The notes under the pieces are model-generated. The model had not been told where the DNA came from, searched no databases, and saw nothing but the letters and a program-made list of their open reading frames with translations. Source: Euzebya rosea (GTDB lineage: Bacteria; Actinomycetota; Nitriliruptoria; Euzebyales; Euzebyaceae). Taken from it: a DNA stretch of 64,000 nt. Positions within the stretch are counted from its first letter, which is position 1. The number at the start of each line of letters is the position of its first letter. Of the stretch, positions 63,335 through 64,000 are shown in pieces. The DNA lies in NCBI RefSeq assembly GCF_003073135.1, contig NZ_PGDQ01000011.1, positions 153,818-217,817 of the forward strand, written 5' to 3'. The translations under genes and the position numbers were made by a program.

Positions 63335-63814
63335 CTATTCCTCGCCAGGTCGTGACAGCTTTCGGGCAAGCCGGCCCGGCCGCGCCAGTTCTGCATCGAG
63401 CACGAATCGGGCGGAGTCCCGGCGGCGTGCGAGGCCTAAGCATTCGGCCAAGCTGGATGCAGTGGCGGGAGTGAGCTGGTCGAAATGGTCCGCCATCAAC
63501 TCCAGAAGTACAGGGCCTGGCACGCCCCCGGTCTTCCTGAGCGGCTTCAGTAGCTTCAGAAGGTCGGCGTCAACGCCGTCGGTCGAACCCCATTCCTCCA
63601 GCAGTCGACTGACCAGCACCGCACTGAGAGCACTACTCCGGCGAGGCGGTCGGTGTGCGAGGTCCCACAGCCGCTGGGCGTCCGGGTCGATGGCGGTCGG
63701 GCCTTCCCTTCCAGATATTCGATCGAAGATTGCGACCTCGGGGATGATCCCCCTTGGTGTGTTCCGCCGCCGCCTGTCCTCTATCCCAACCTTGTCCCAG
63801 CGCATACGACTCAC
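63335..63814 (-). CDS. Hypothetical helical protein, 159 aa
   Basis: No family recognised. The GTG at 63814 has GGAGGGAG eight bases upstream; an in-frame ATG lies further up at 63907, with weaker signals. The protein is helical, Arg/Leu-rich and basic at the C-terminus (ARRRDSARFVLDAELARP), with a central segment AVLVSRLLEEWG. It is convergent with the AlbA-like gene and might be the third member of the cassette on the opposite strand, but there is no direct evidence. Confidence 0.45.
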   Translation of the reverse strand: MSRMRWDKVGIEDRRRRNTPRGIIPEVAIFDRISGREGPTAIDPDAQRLWDLAHRPPRRSSALSAVLVSRLLEEWGSTDGVDADLLKLLKPLRKTGGVPGPVLLELMADHFDQLTPATASSLAECLGLARRRDSARFVLDAELARPGRLARKLSRPGEE

Positions 63815-63936
63815 GCCTAGCACTCCCTCCGGTTCAGAACAGTCGACCAAACCTAGGTACGGCACTAACCGTCCCAAAGTTGGGGCCTTGCCTGGATGGA
63901 GTCCCATCGGGTGGTGTAGAAGCCCGTGCGCTTGAT

Positions 63937-64000
63937 TCAGTTGGTCACTGCGGGGATGGATGCTAGTTGGTCGTCGGGCCGGTCGAGGAGGGGTTCGAGG
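63937..64000 (-). CDS. C-terminal fragment of an unidentified gene (cut by window edge)
   Basis: Only 20 codons before the TGA at 63937 are visible, reading LEPLLDRPDDQLASIPAVTN. The codon use is more GC-rich than in the preceding genes. The product cannot be identified; it could equally be a transposase tail or a chance open frame. Confidence 0.3.
   Translation of the reverse strand, partial: LEPLLDRPDDQLASIPAVTN

Overview
The window is very GC-rich bacterial DNA with dense genes on both strands. Four proteins carry tandem cell wall binding repeat 2 (CWB2) modules. Several genes seem to start leaderless, directly after a TAnnGT-like -10. DUF222-HNH, polyphosphate glucokinase and MazF/antitoxin genes are also present. 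This points to an actinomycete, most likely the Euzebya/Nitriliruptor branch; that placement is inference. I see no rRNA, tRNA or CRISPR array.

Layout. 1-2.6 kb: a secreted DUF6351 protein running off the left edge, and a small unknown gene. 2.65-11.85 kb: two NERD-domain paralogues bracket a 1346-residue HIT/PLD/helicase/S24/DUF3427 protein, an SRPBCC protein, an acetyltransferase and a secreted CWB2 protein. 11.9-16.4 kb: MFS transporter, two small surface proteins, LLM oxidoreductase, Uma2 nuclease. 16.4-19.2 kb: an ACP/fatty acyl-AMP ligase/acyltransferase fusion. 19.4-26.1 kb: secreted hydrolases (M28 peptidase, PHP metallohydrolase with a propeller, gamma-glutamyltransferase with CWB2). 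26.4-29.6 kb: ackA and pta, translationally coupled. 29.7-30.3 kb: MazF/antitoxin pair. 30.4-44.4 kb: two very large exported CWB2 proteins, the second a 3499-residue Rhs/YD-repeat protein with a hydrophobic C-terminal tip. 44.5-51.5 kb: secreted protein, polyphosphate glucokinase, glycerophosphodiester phosphodiesterase, GntR regulator beside 64-bp tandem repeats, DUF222-HNH protein, DHFR-like reductase, secreted protein. 51.7-59.9 kb: a degenerate zincin-like membrane protein, an unknown gene with DUF5655, TrmO-like protein, a frameshifted membrane protein, an unknown gene, an SDR, an internally deleted arginase-like gene and a lipoprotein. 59.9-64.0 kb: a visibly more AT-rich tail with a DUF262-HNH gene followed two bases later by an AlbA-2 (Schlafen-type) gene, which looks like a horizontally acquired defence cassette.

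How they work together. Pta and AckA convert acetyl-CoA to acetate with ATP. The polyphosphate glucokinase feeds glucose into metabolism from polyphosphate. The secreted peptidase, gamma-glutamyltransferase, phosphodiesterase and PHP protein suggest scavenging outside the cell, with CWB2 modules holding several products on the wall. The best candidates for undescribed biology are the DUF262-HNH/AlbA pair, the HIT-PLD-helicase-S24-DUF3427 protein with its NERD neighbour, the CWB2-anchored Rhs giant, and the ACP-FAAL-PlsC fusion.
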